From an uncultured Candidatus Saccharibacteria bacterium (lineage in GTDB: Bacteria > Patescibacteriota > Saccharimonadia > Saccharimonadales > Saccharimonadaceae), in NCBI GenBank assembly GCA_938036845.1, contig CALHWA010000081.1, forward strand, positions 1 through 7,022: 7,022 bases of DNA, read 5' to 3'. Positions 1 through 5,425 of this stretch are shown piece after piece. Under the pieces are notes generated by a model that saw only the letters and a program-made list of their open reading frames with translations, was not told where the DNA came from and did not search any database. The stretch's first letter is position 1. Each line of letters begins with the position of its first letter. The translations under genes and the position numbers were made by a program.

Positions 1-2
1 AC

Positions 3-401
3 CAGAAAGATCTTATTGTTCTAGCAACAGCTGACGGTACGCTGGTTTGCCCAGAACAGCAGTTGACTAAGCGCACCGATGAAGCGGGCAATCGTACCTG
101 GGAGGTCTCACCATATGCGATAGCACTGTGGAAAGTGACTGAGCTGAGCGGAAACGACGGTTGGACGCGTGCAGCGAGTTTAGCTGATCTAAAATATGAA
201 ATAAGTGGGTACCAATATAGCTTGTTTGATATTGCTACCAACCCAGAGATATCTGATGAGGACAAACAATCTGCCCTTCGGTATGTTTTGAGTGAGGAAG
301 ATAAAAGAGCATTTTGGAACGGCGACCCTGACTTTAGTGAGAGACGTGAGCAAGTTGTTGCATATATTAAGAATGTCCTTGATGTCTCTGTCGAAGAATA
401 G
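3..401 (+). CDS. Hypothetical protein, C-terminal part (5' end outside window)
   Basis: The frame is open from base 3 to the TAG at 399-401 and gives 132 residues with no break. An internal TTG at 63 could be read as a start, but the sequence before it (QKDLIVLATADGTLVCPEQQ) looks like ordinary coding sequence, so the gene most likely begins upstream of the window. The product is soluble, acidic and rich in aromatic residues. It has no signal peptide or membrane segment in the visible part, and its end is helical and charged (FWNGDPDFSERREQ, then VVAYIKNVLDVSVEE). I do not recognise a family. The gene is followed after 19 bases by the small membrane protein at 421, and the two probably share the terminator at 673-701. 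Confidence 0.7.
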   Translation, partial: QKDLIVLATADGTLVCPEQQLTKRTDEAGNRTWEVSPYAIALWKVTELSGNDGWTRAASLADLKYEISGYQYSLFDIATNPEISDEDKQSALRYVLSEEDKRAFWNGDPDFSERREQVVAYIKNVLDVSVEE

Positions 402-420
402 ATAAATTACTGGTATATAT

Positions 421-639
421 TTGAATCGCGTCGTGTATCCATCAACAGAGTCGATCATTGCGCTGGCTCTGCTTGGTGTAATCGGTCTCTGCATAGCCTA
501 TAGCTTTGTTGCTGTACCGCAAGTGATTAGCGCATCGCTGATACTGACACTTGTCGCCGGCTTGCTACTGATTGGCAATCTCATGTTTATGCTGAATCGG
601 TCGCAGGCGATTGAGCGGTGGCGCATGAAGCATCTGTAG
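421..639 (+). CDS. Small two-helix membrane protein, unknown function
   Basis: This short frame gives 72 residues ending at TAG 637-639. Two strongly hydrophobic stretches, about residues 11-31 and 36-58, are joined by a short turn (VPQ). A positively charged tail follows (NRSQAIERWRMKHL), which places the C-terminus in the cytoplasm under the positive-inside rule. The start is uncertain. There is no ATG and no clear Shine-Dalgarno. TTG at 421 gives the longest form, and GTG at 433 would remove only four residues and leave both helices intact. The sequence TGGTATATA at 411-419 resembles an extended -10 element; if it is used, only the GTG start would be available on that transcript. The gene lies 19 bases after the preceding one and just before a strong terminator. 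No family is recognised. The hydrophobic pattern makes it likely to be a real gene. Confidence 0.6.
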   Translation: MNRVVYPSTESIIALALLGVIGLCIAYSFVAVPQVISASLILTLVAGLLLIGNLMFMLNRSQAIERWRMKHL

Positions 640-672
640 GAATAACGAGCGCAGCTGATAAGTTAAATTATG

Positions 673-701
673 AAAACCAGCAGAACACACTGCTGGTTTT
701 T
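673..701 (+). terminator. Rho-independent terminator
   Basis: A perfect 10-bp stem is formed by AAAACCAGCA at 673-682 and TGCTGGTTTT at 691-700, with an 8-base loop. The run of T at 697-701 completes an intrinsic terminator. It closes the transcript of the small membrane protein ending at 639. The left arm also gives a T-run on the minus strand, so the element could work in both directions. Confidence 0.9.
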
Positions 702-740
702 GCATATCAAGACTATTCCGTCATATAAAAGAACATACTA

Positions 741-770
741 TTGACATTATATCGAGCTACGGTATACAAT
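741..770 (+). promoter_or_regulatory. Sigma-70-type promoter of the CPBP-PadR-DUF2812 operon
   Basis: A perfect -35 TTGACA lies at 741-746. The -10 region TATACAAT spans 763-770: read as TATACA the spacer is 16 bases, and read as TACAAT it is 18. The predicted start is near 775, giving a leader of about 60 bases before the ATG at 838. Dyad sequences sit in the spacer and just downstream of the start. Confidence 0.75.
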
Positions 771-824
771 AAGAATATACGATATATCGCACTACGATAC
801 ATATGACTTCGATGTACAAATCGA
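750..824 (+). promoter_or_regulatory. Cluster of inverted repeats, candidate operators
   Basis: Three dyads are visible. The first, TATCG-N5-CGGTA at 750-764, has one mismatch and lies between the -35 and -10. The second, TATCG-N5-CGATA at 785-799, is perfect and lies just after the predicted start. The third, TCGAT-N6-ATCGA at 809-824, is perfect and lies in the leader. The first two belong to a direct repeat (749-765 and 784-800, most positions equal) offset by 35 bases. The placement is typical of repressor sites. The protein is unknown; the PadR encoded in the operon is the obvious candidate, although these dyads are not the ATGT/ACAT type. Confidence 0.45.
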
Positions 825-837
825 GAAAGGATAGTTA

Positions 838-899
838 ATGGATAAAACAACGAAACGACGGATGACGTAAAAATTCTGCTGGCATACTTTGCTGGCTAC
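838..899 (+). other. Frameshifted 5' end of the CPBP protease gene
   Basis: An ATG at 838 has a good Shine-Dalgarno, AAAGGA at 826-831, but its frame ends at TAA 868-870 after ten codons (MDKTTKRRMT). The protease frame is open from base 846 and encodes a plausible N-terminus before the ATG at 900 (NNETTDDVKILLAYFAGY). One extra A in the AAAA run at 844-847 would join them, giving MDKNNETTDDVKILL and a 232-residue protein whose first helix is complete. I infer a one-base deletion, either a true mutation or a sequencing error in a homopolymer. No classic slippery heptamer is present. A regulatory ten-codon leader peptide is the alternative. Confidence 0.65.
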
Positions 900-1535
900 A
901 TGGTAGGTATGACAGCATTGTCGTATGTGCTAGAGCGATTTGCCGCTATATCATCGACAAGTGTGCTTGGGCTCATCATCAATGCTGTAGCAAGTGTGCT
1001 CTTGCTTGGCTATATTGTAATGAAGAAACGAGCTGAACTTGCTGCTGCATGGCGCACTGCACGGCAGGCACCGGGCAAGAATAGCTGGTTTGTCATCAAG
1101 TATTTTCTCTTTGCATATCTTGCAACGATCCCGGTAACACTCCTGCTTGTTGCGTTGCAAGTCACTAACCAAAACCAAACGGCGCTTGTTGGCCTCTTTG
1201 GTGGAGCGCTATGGTATGCGGTATTTATGGCGGTGGTATTTGGGCCGATCGTTGAGGAAGTTGTCTTTCGTGGCGTTATCTTTGCTCGCTTATTGCAAAA
1301 ATCTCGTGTTCTTGCTTATGCAGCATCAATGGTACTCTTTGCGCTCGTGCATGTGGCGCCATATATGCTCACAGGGGAAGTCAAGAATGGTCTAGCGATT
1401 ATTAGCTATTTGCCGCTGGCGTTCTTCCTGTGCCGAGCCTATGAGCAGAAGAAGAGTCTGTATGCCTCAATAGGCGTACATCTCCTCCAGAATAGCCTCG
1501 CGACGATACTTCTTGTGCTCGCAACCCGAGGCTAG
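900..1535 (+). CDS. CPBP family intramembrane metalloprotease (Abi/Rce1 type)
   Basis: This is a multi-helix membrane protein of 211 residues, counted from the ATG at 900. It carries the three conserved motifs of the CPBP (Abi, Rce1-like) family: EExxxR as EEVVFR at residues 119-124, FxxxH as FALVH at 147-151, and HxxxN as HLLQN at 194-198. These residues form the zinc-binding and catalytic site within the membrane in characterised relatives, so the enzyme appears intact in its core. Hydrophobic segments lie near residues 20-40, 66-88, 103-118, 137-155, 164-178 and 190-208. Relatives cleave prenylated proteins, process bacteriocins or give self-immunity; the substrate here is unknown. The start is doubtful. 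ATG 900 has no ribosome site, and the real start is probably ATG 838, separated by a one-base frameshift, which would add 21 residues. It is the first gene of an operon with PadR, which starts 30 bases downstream. Confidence 0.88.
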   Translation: MVGMTALSYVLERFAAISSTSVLGLIINAVASVLLLGYIVMKKRAELAAAWRTARQAPGKNSWFVIKYFLFAYLATIPVTLLLVALQVTNQNQTALVGLFGGALWYAVFMAVVFGPIVEEVVFRGVIFARLLQKSRVLAYAASMVLFALVHVAPYMLTGEVKNGLAIISYLPLAFFLCRAYEQKKSLYASIGVHLLQNSLATILLVLATRG

Positions 1536-1539
1536 ACGA

Positions 1540-1547
1540 GGTATAAT
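1540..1547 (+). promoter_or_regulatory. Possible internal -10 element before padR-like gene
   Basis: A perfect TATAAT at 1542-1547 lies between the CPBP stop and the PadR start. No good -35 is seen at the proper distance. Transcription from it would start near 1554 and leave a leader of about 12 bases. It would let the repressor be made separately from the protease. Confidence 0.45.
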
Positions 1548-1565
1548 ATATCTGAGAAAGCGCAC

Positions 1566-1883
1566 ATGATCCAAGCAAAACTACGACGTATCTACTCACC
1601 GATGACCGAGACAGGGTTCTATATCCTATTCTGTTTGCAGGCGGAGATGCATGGCTATACGATTGGCCAGCGCGTCAAGCATATGACAGACGGCCAGGTG
1701 CAGATCAGCCCTGGCACAATGTATGGCACGCTCGCCAAGATGGAGAAGGACGGTATAATTCGCTTCGTACGAGAAGAGGACAAGCGCAAAATCTATCACA
1801 TCACACCACTTGGCCAAGAGATATTAGCCTGTGAGCTGCAGCGGATTGAGCGGCTGTATAACAATAGCAAAGGAAGGAAATAA
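1566..1883 (+). CDS. PadR family transcriptional regulator
   Basis: The protein of 105 residues is a typical short PadR (subfamily with a minimal C-terminal helix). The winged helix-turn-helix is clear. HGYTIGQRV at about residues 29-37 is helix 2; SPGTMYGTLAKMEKDGII at about 48-65 is the recognition helix; and KRKIYHITPLGQEIL at about 74-88 is the wing and the start of the last helix. Relatives bind DNA as dimers, with the C-terminal helix forming the dimer interface, and often repress their own operon and a nearby transporter or membrane gene. ATG 1566 has only a weak ribosome site (GAGA near 1554); ATG 1602 (MTETGFY) is an alternative that keeps the domain. It ends 4 bases before the DUF2812 gene, the common partner of PadR proteins. 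The ligand is unknown. Confidence 0.93.
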   Translation: MIQAKLRRIYSPMTETGFYILFCLQAEMHGYTIGQRVKHMTDGQVQISPGTMYGTLAKMEKDGIIRFVREEDKRKIYHITPLGQEILACELQRIERLYNNSKGRK

Positions 1884-1887
1884 CTGA

Positions 1888-2439
1888 ATGTCACGGATCA
1901 TGTGTCGCTACTATATGCTGCCTGAGTATGGGCAAGAGGAGGCATTTCTTGCTGAGCAGCATCGGCAAGGGTATGCCCTCAAACGCTTTATTGTCCCGTT
2001 CTTTTATATATTTGAGCCGTGCCCAGCGGCGCACTATACGTACAAAATCGACTTTCAGAGTCTTACCCGGCACGAAGAAAACGCGCAGTACCAGCAGCTC
2101 TATGCCGATTATGGCTGGGAGTATGTTGCATCGGCCAATGGATTCCATGTCTTTCGCCGGCCGAGTAGCGAAGCTGAAGAGGATGATATATTTAGTGACA
2201 ATGAATCTCGCCTGGCAATGGTGAAGCGCATTAGCAAGCAGCGTATGGGGCTGCTGATGATGATTGTTGTACTGCTGTTTGCCTATATTGGCTATAAGCT
2301 TGTGCAAACGCCAACTGTCTTGCAGCGGCCTGAGTTCTATGGGTTGGTACTCGTCGCACTCTTTGATGGCTATCTTTGCGTACGGTGTTGGCGTGGCTTG
2401 CGCCGGCTGAAGCGTGCGTTGGTTGCCGAGCAACGGTAG
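1888..2439 (+). CDS. DUF2812 domain membrane protein, PadR partner
   Basis: The first ~92 residues match the DUF2812 pattern. There is an E..FL.E....GY.L helix near 17-32 and a strand FFYIFEPC at 38-45. YTYKIDF follows at 50-56, then YQQLYADYGWEYV at 68-80 and FHVFRRP at 86-92. An acidic linker (EAEEDD) comes next, then two membrane segments at about residues 119-138 and 150-167 and a basic tail (RGLRRLKR). The soluble domain probably faces the cytoplasm. DUF2812 proteins are very often encoded right after a PadR gene and are thought to be membrane partners of the regulator, although no biochemical role is firmly known. ATG 1888 is preceded by AGGAAGG at 1871-1877, and the gap to the PadR stop is 4 bases, so the two genes are translated from one message. 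Only a weak AT-rich hairpin follows (2453-2478). Confidence 0.85.
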   Translation: MSRIMCRYYMLPEYGQEEAFLAEQHRQGYALKRFIVPFFYIFEPCPAAHYTYKIDFQSLTRHEENAQYQQLYADYGWEYVASANGFHVFRRPSSEAEEDDIFSDNESRLAMVKRISKQRMGLLMMIVVLLFAYIGYKLVQTPTVLQRPEFYGLVLVALFDGYLCVRCWRGLRRLKRALVAEQR

Positions 2440-2678
2440 GGTCTGCAATATTAAACTTCTCTATTCTTTCTGAAGTTTTCTCCTCACACTCCCTTTGATT
2501 GTGCTAAGAGAGTATCTAATTTCGCACATGATGCTCTCAGCAGAATGACCAATCAGTAGTCTATTGCAATAGAAGCAATAGGGGGTAGCTAAGGAAATTT
2601 GAAGCTCACATTCTCAAAAATATAATAAAATACTGCAGCTGACTGAGCTGCAGTATTTTTGTGGGAGGCTAGAGCTAG
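2440..2678. other. Gene-free gap with hairpins between convergent genes
   Basis: No credible coding frame is present. The gap holds a weak 7-bp hairpin (AAACTTC at 2453-2459 with GAAGTTT at 2472-2478) that may serve the DUF2812 gene. A longer stem (2502-2516 with 2530-2542) follows: 13 pairs including one G-U and an AA bulge. A 12-bp palindrome CTATTGCAATAG lies at 2561-2572, with a further GCAATAG copy at 2575-2581. The strong terminator at 2627-2660 ends the region. Confidence 0.5.
2627..2660. terminator. Bidirectional Rho-independent terminator
   Basis: A perfect 14-bp stem is formed by 2627-2640 (AAAATACTGCAGCT) and 2646-2659, with a 5-base loop GACTG. T-runs occur on both strands. It lies 18 bases beyond the stop of the minus-strand hydrolase, which is its main client, and also faces the plus-strand operon. 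Confidence 0.92.
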
Positions 2679-3668
2679 CTAGATTTCGGTAGTTTGGCGG
2701 CCCTCATAGAGGTTGAGATACTGCGTGTAGACTGCCTGGTGATAGGTAGCCATACCGCCATCGGTTGGCCCAACCATATTGTGGCCGATGTTAAGCCGCT
2801 TTGGCAGGTTGTAGTGCTGGAATGATGCATTGTTTGCCTGAGCCATGCGCTGCGGGATACTTACCGCTAAACCGTTATCGACAGCGTCATCATTCTCACT
2901 CGTCACTGTTGCAACACGCGTGAGGCCCGGTGCAGCGAGGTCTTTCTTGAAGTTTTCTTTGACGATGAGATACTTGCCGAGTGCGCGGTATGACAAGCCA
3001 CTTGGGCTAAACTTATCTGGCAAAATGTTATAGCCATACAATGTGCGCAAGACGGGTAGTTGCCACTTGGGGGCTTGGCTGGCTGCTGGCTCATAGAATG
3101 GGGCGAGCAGCAACACATTCGTAAAGAAGCCATTGCCATACTGGGCAAGCCACGTCGCCATATCACCACCACCAGAGTGACCAACAATACCAAGCTCATC
3201 GCCCAGGCCGCTCACTTGCTGAGCGCTCGTCTTCATGAAGTTGGCAATGTCTTTGGTAGAGATTTCGCCATGGCGCTTGTTGTCGGTGTGACCATGCTTG
3301 GGTACGCGCGGGACGTAGACGTTGTAGCCTTGGCTGTAGAATTCATCTGCTAGCTTTTGGTAGACGTTGCTGCAGCCACTGATGCCGTGAATCATCAGGA
3401 CGGCCTTTGCAGCACGCTTGCCATGAGTCTTGGTGTATGTGCGACACTCTGGGCGAATGGTACTGTCGCTCTCTTCTTGCTTGATTTGCTGGTTGATGCT
3501 ATTCATCGCCTCGTTGTAGTTCTTGCGGCTTATAGTAGCTGAGCGCAAATCGCTACTGGCGGCCGCTTGGCTTGGCGCTAGGAACGTTGTTGCTGCCACA
3601 AGCCCCGTCACGCTTAGCAGGCCAGCAACAACCCAACTCTTTAGGCTGATATAGTCTGGTTTTGTCAT
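2679..3668 (-). CDS. Secreted alpha/beta hydrolase (serine hydrolase)
   Basis: The product has 329 residues. It starts with a signal peptide: a short charged stretch, a hydrophobic core at about residues 12-30, and an Ala-rich cleavage region (APSQAAASS at 31-39). The mature part is an alpha/beta hydrolase. The oxyanion motif HGISG is at 94-98 and the nucleophile elbow GHSGG is at 163-167 with Ser165. The acid is likely one of Asp260, Asp261 or Asp264 in SENDDAVDN, and the base is probably His296 in IGHNMVG. The order and spacing fit the serine aminopeptidase S33/Hydrolase_4 type, whose members are lipases, esterases or peptidases. Two cysteines (75 and 99) are placed such that they could form a disulfide outside the cell. 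The substrate is unknown; lipid or ester cleavage at the cell surface is only a guess. The start is well set: AGGAGG (complement of 3675-3680) lies six bases before the ATG. The gene stands alone with its own terminator. Confidence 0.88.
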   Translation of the reverse strand: MTKPDYISLKSWVVAGLLSVTGLVAATTFLAPSQAAASSDLRSATISRKNYNEAMNSINQQIKQEESDSTIRPECRTYTKTHGKRAAKAVLMIHGISGCSNVYQKLADEFYSQGYNVYVPRVPKHGHTDNKRHGEISTKDIANFMKTSAQQVSGLGDELGIVGHSGGGDMATWLAQYGNGFFTNVLLLAPFYEPAASQAPKWQLPVLRTLYGYNILPDKFSPSGLSYRALGKYLIVKENFKKDLAAPGLTRVATVTSENDDAVDNGLAVSIPQRMAQANNASFQHYNLPKRLNIGHNMVGPTDGGMATYHQAVYTQYLNLYEGRQTTEI

Positions 3669-3692
3669 GTCAGTCCTCCTTTAGTACTCTCC

Positions 3693-3721
3693 AGTATGCC
3701 GGAATGTTGCGTTAATTGCAA
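3693..3721 (-). promoter_or_regulatory. Weak candidate promoter of the hydrolase gene
   Basis: On the minus strand TTGCAA (3716-3721) is followed after 17 bases by CATACT (3693-3698). Each hexamer matches four of six consensus bases. The start would fall near 3686, about 18 bases before the ATG. Spacing is ideal but the match is modest. Confidence 0.3.
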
Positions 3722-3804
3722 ACACTGGTTATATATCTTGAAGCAAGCGCACACCGGTGTAGCAAGAGTACCAACAGAGGTCATATCGATGTAAAAACCA
3801 CAAT

Positions 3805-3834
3805 AAAACCGCATTACTATACAAATGCGGTTTT
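3805..3834. terminator. Rho-independent terminator after the DUF6882-like gene
   Basis: An 11-bp stem is formed by 3805-3815 (AAAACCGCATT) and 3824-3834 (AATGCGGTTTT), with an 8-base loop. On the minus strand it lies 23 bases beyond the stop at 3858 and ends in TTTT followed by AT-rich sequence. On the plus strand it ends in six T. It separates the two minus-strand genes. Confidence 0.85.
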
Positions 3835-3857
3835 TTGTATATCACCGGTAGCGAGTA

Positions 3858-4607
3858 TTAATCGTGATTAAACTCAAGCCGCTTGAGCCGCTCATACTCA
3901 TCAAATTGGTAGCTAACGTGGATGCTCGTGCCAGTATCATCGGTGACGCGGGCGTGATGGACACCATTGTCATCGTCGTTCATCTCGATGCTCCAGCCTG
4001 GCATCAGCTCCACAAAGCCCTCCAGCGACCACGCAATGTCATCCACCTGCTGCAGATAGCGTGGCAAGCGCGAGTAGAAGTAGTCGAGTGTAATGGGCGG
4101 TACGGGCTCAGAGATATTCTCAAGCAAAAGCACCACACGGCGACCACCACGAATCGGTGAGCTGTAGTAGTAATAATCCGTGCCAAAGATAGTGATGGCA
4201 GCAAAGCCAATATCGTGCGCCACACTAGCAATGACAGCCTGCTGGTCAAGATCGGGCGGGAAGGTATATTCAACTTCTGGGCTAACGAGATCATTCTCTT
4301 TGTGCTCCAGACCATACTCGCGTACCTTGTGAGCGAGCTCGACCGCTTTGCCAAACTGTGCAAGCTCGTCCGCGTAGCCCCACATGAGGGTTGGTGGCTC
4401 GACGGCGATAGATGCAAGCAGGTGTGCTTTGGCCGTTACCTTGCCTGTGTCTGATACCATAGCGAAGTGTTGCTTGTTGAGATCGACCTCGTAGCGAGAA
4501 GAGTCGTATGACCCAACCTTGTCCTGAAACATCGTGTCCATTAATTCTTGGCGGAGCGCGCTATAAATACAGTTACGCTGACCGATTCGTCGAATACCAG
4601 TATGCAT
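3858..4607 (-). CDS. DUF6882-like protein with extra C-terminal domain
   Basis: The protein of 249 residues is soluble and acidic, with no signal peptide or membrane segment. The middle part resembles DUF6882: a QDKVGSYDSSRYEVDL segment at about 28-43, a strand pair HFAMV and AHLLASIA, the aromatic motif PPTLMWGYADELA at 71-83, then LAHKVREYGLEHKE at 91-104. VIASVAHDIGFAAITIF at 125-141 and a final strand RRVVLLLEN at 156-164 complete it. In relatives the aromatic motif reads WxWxWxN; here it is MWGYAD. The last ~75 residues are not part of that family as I know it and look like a small alpha/beta domain (WSIEMNDDDNGVHHARV, then TSIHVSYQFDEYERL). Function is unknown; the family often occurs among polymorphic toxin or immunity-like genes, but nothing here proves such a role. 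GGAGG (complement of 4613-4617) lies five bases before the ATG at 4607, which sets the start. Confidence 0.75.
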   Translation of the reverse strand: MHTGIRRIGQRNCIYSALRQELMDTMFQDKVGSYDSSRYEVDLNKQHFAMVSDTGKVTAKAHLLASIAVEPPTLMWGYADELAQFGKAVELAHKVREYGLEHKENDLVSPEVEYTFPPDLDQQAVIASVAHDIGFAAITIFGTDYYYYSSPIRGGRRVVLLLENISEPVPPITLDYFYSRLPRYLQQVDDIAWSLEGFVELMPGWSIEMNDDDNGVHHARVTDDTGTSIHVSYQFDEYERLKRLEFNHD

Positions 4608-4643
4608 ATAAACCTCCAGATTATGTTCTTGTATGCTTTTGTA

Positions 4644-4651
4644 ATTGTAGC
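4644..4651 (-). promoter_or_regulatory. Extended -10 promoter of the DUF6882-like gene
   Basis: On the minus strand the sequence TGCTACAAT includes TACAAT (complement of 4644-4649) with a TG one base upstream, the extended -10 form. No good -35 is present. The predicted start is near 4637, about 30 bases before the ATG and upstream of GGAGG. Confidence 0.5.
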
Positions 4652-4741
4652 ATAAGCAGACAGATAATTTAGCATATTCTGGATAAGTTTGCTATTTTGT
4701 ATCAATATAACAGAGGCAATGTATTATGTTCCCGAACAACC

Positions 4742-4770
4742 TTGACAGTACTATAAAAGAGAGATAAGAT
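4742..4770 (+). promoter_or_regulatory. Consensus promoter of the EXLDI gene
   Basis: A perfect -35 TTGACA at 4742-4747 and a -10 TAAGAT at 4765-4770 are separated by 17 bases, the ideal spacing. The predicted start is near 4777, within the palindrome that follows. A promoter this strong suggests high expression when not repressed. Confidence 0.85.
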
Positions 4771-4790
4771 ATATGTATAGCTATACATAT
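4771..4790 (+). promoter_or_regulatory. 20-bp perfect palindrome, candidate PadR-type operator
   Basis: The half-site ATATGTATAG (4771-4780) is followed directly by its exact reverse complement (4781-4790). It touches the -10 box and covers the predicted transcription start, a position where a bound dimer would block RNA polymerase. It contains ATGT-N8-ACAT (4773-4788), the dyad described for Bacillus subtilis PadR at padC. The PadR encoded at 1566 is a candidate binder, which is inference. As RNA it could also form an AU hairpin next to the ribosome site. Confidence 0.7.
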
Positions 4791-4800
4791 AAGGAGGAGC

Positions 4801-5304
4801 ATGATGGCTAACAAAACAATCTATTTTTCGCACAGCGACGAACGCTATATTGAAGGGACTTTGCCTGACCTTAGTATGAGTCTATCTGCAGCGCTGATGG
4901 CGGGCTATCGTTTGTTAGTTGAGCGGCAGCAAGCAACACACGATGGTTTTCATGAAGTACAGCTGCGCGTTGGCAAGGATGGCGTGTATCAGCATAAGAT
5001 TTTTATGGGTCGTAAGATATACAGGACAATAGCAAAGGACAAAGCAGCTCTTCGCGAACAGCGAGTGTACCTTACGCAAAAGGGCCGTTATGTGTACTAT
5101 GAGCGCAACCACGCCGACTGGAACTATTGGCCTACAGGTACGCAGCGTAGCACGCAAACCAACGACAATCCAACGACGGTCCAACAATGGGGGCGAATGG
5201 AGGTTGTCGATACGATTGACGAGCTTGCGGCGTATATCCCAGAGCGCGCTGTGCAAAATTTGCAACAAAGCCTGGAGCAGCCAGTGGAGCATTTGGATAT
5301 TTGA
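4801..5304 (+). CDS. EXLDI family protein
   Basis: The protein of 167 residues ends in EHLDI, the C-terminal E-X-L-D-I signature that names the EXLDI family. The region before it, MEVVDTIDELAAYIPERAV at about 133-151, also fits. The N-terminal part starts NKTIYFSHSDE. It continues with a helix LSMSLSAALMAGYRLLVERQQ at about 24-44 (which may be a small DNA-binding-like helix pair) and strands VQLRV, YQHKIFMGRKIY (about 63-74) and QRVYLTQKGRYVYYER (about 87-102). A polar Thr/Asn-rich linker lies at about 112-127. No membrane segment is seen and the role of the family is unknown. The leader holds AAGGAGG at 4791-4797. ATG 4801 is only three bases from it, while ATG 4804 is six away, so MANKTIYFS is the more likely start. 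The gene has a strong promoter with an operator. EVE follows 121 bases later. Confidence 0.85.
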   Translation: MMANKTIYFSHSDERYIEGTLPDLSMSLSAALMAGYRLLVERQQATHDGFHEVQLRVGKDGVYQHKIFMGRKIYRTIAKDKAALREQRVYLTQKGRYVYYERNHADWNYWPTGTQRSTQTNDNPTTVQQWGRMEVVDTIDELAAYIPERAVQNLQQSLEQPVEHLDI

Positions 5305-5425
5305 GAGATAAGACGGTAGATAGTTTCGTATCTTTTATATGGAGTAGTGTTGGTATATAACGAAAGAGAATACGGTTTGTAGCGCACGTTTGTTACACGA
5401 GTAAAGCAATCCAGGAGGAGGATTT
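5305..5425 (+). promoter_or_regulatory. Intergenic gap with candidate extended -10 for the EVE gene
   Basis: TGGTATATAA at 5351-5360 has the extended -10 form TG-N-TATATA, with no good -35. It would give a leader of about 60 bases. A short AT hairpin (AGATA 5318-5322 with TATCT 5329-5333, followed by TTTAT) could be a weak terminator of the EXLDI gene. Read-through from the EXLDI promoter is equally possible. Confidence 0.4.

Noticed and set aside
63..401. TTG at 63 as the start of the first gene
   Set aside because: The frame is open to the window edge with sensible coding sequence and no ribosome site precedes the TTG.
838..870. Programmed -1 frameshift in the CPBP gene
   Set aside because: No slippery heptamer of the X-XXY-YYZ kind is in frame, and four A's are too few for strong slippage; a single lost base explains the data better.
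1891..2448. 185-residue minus-strand frame opposite the DUF2812 gene
   Set aside because: It lies over a recognised domain protein with a ribosome site and operon spacing; the reverse frame shows no family features.
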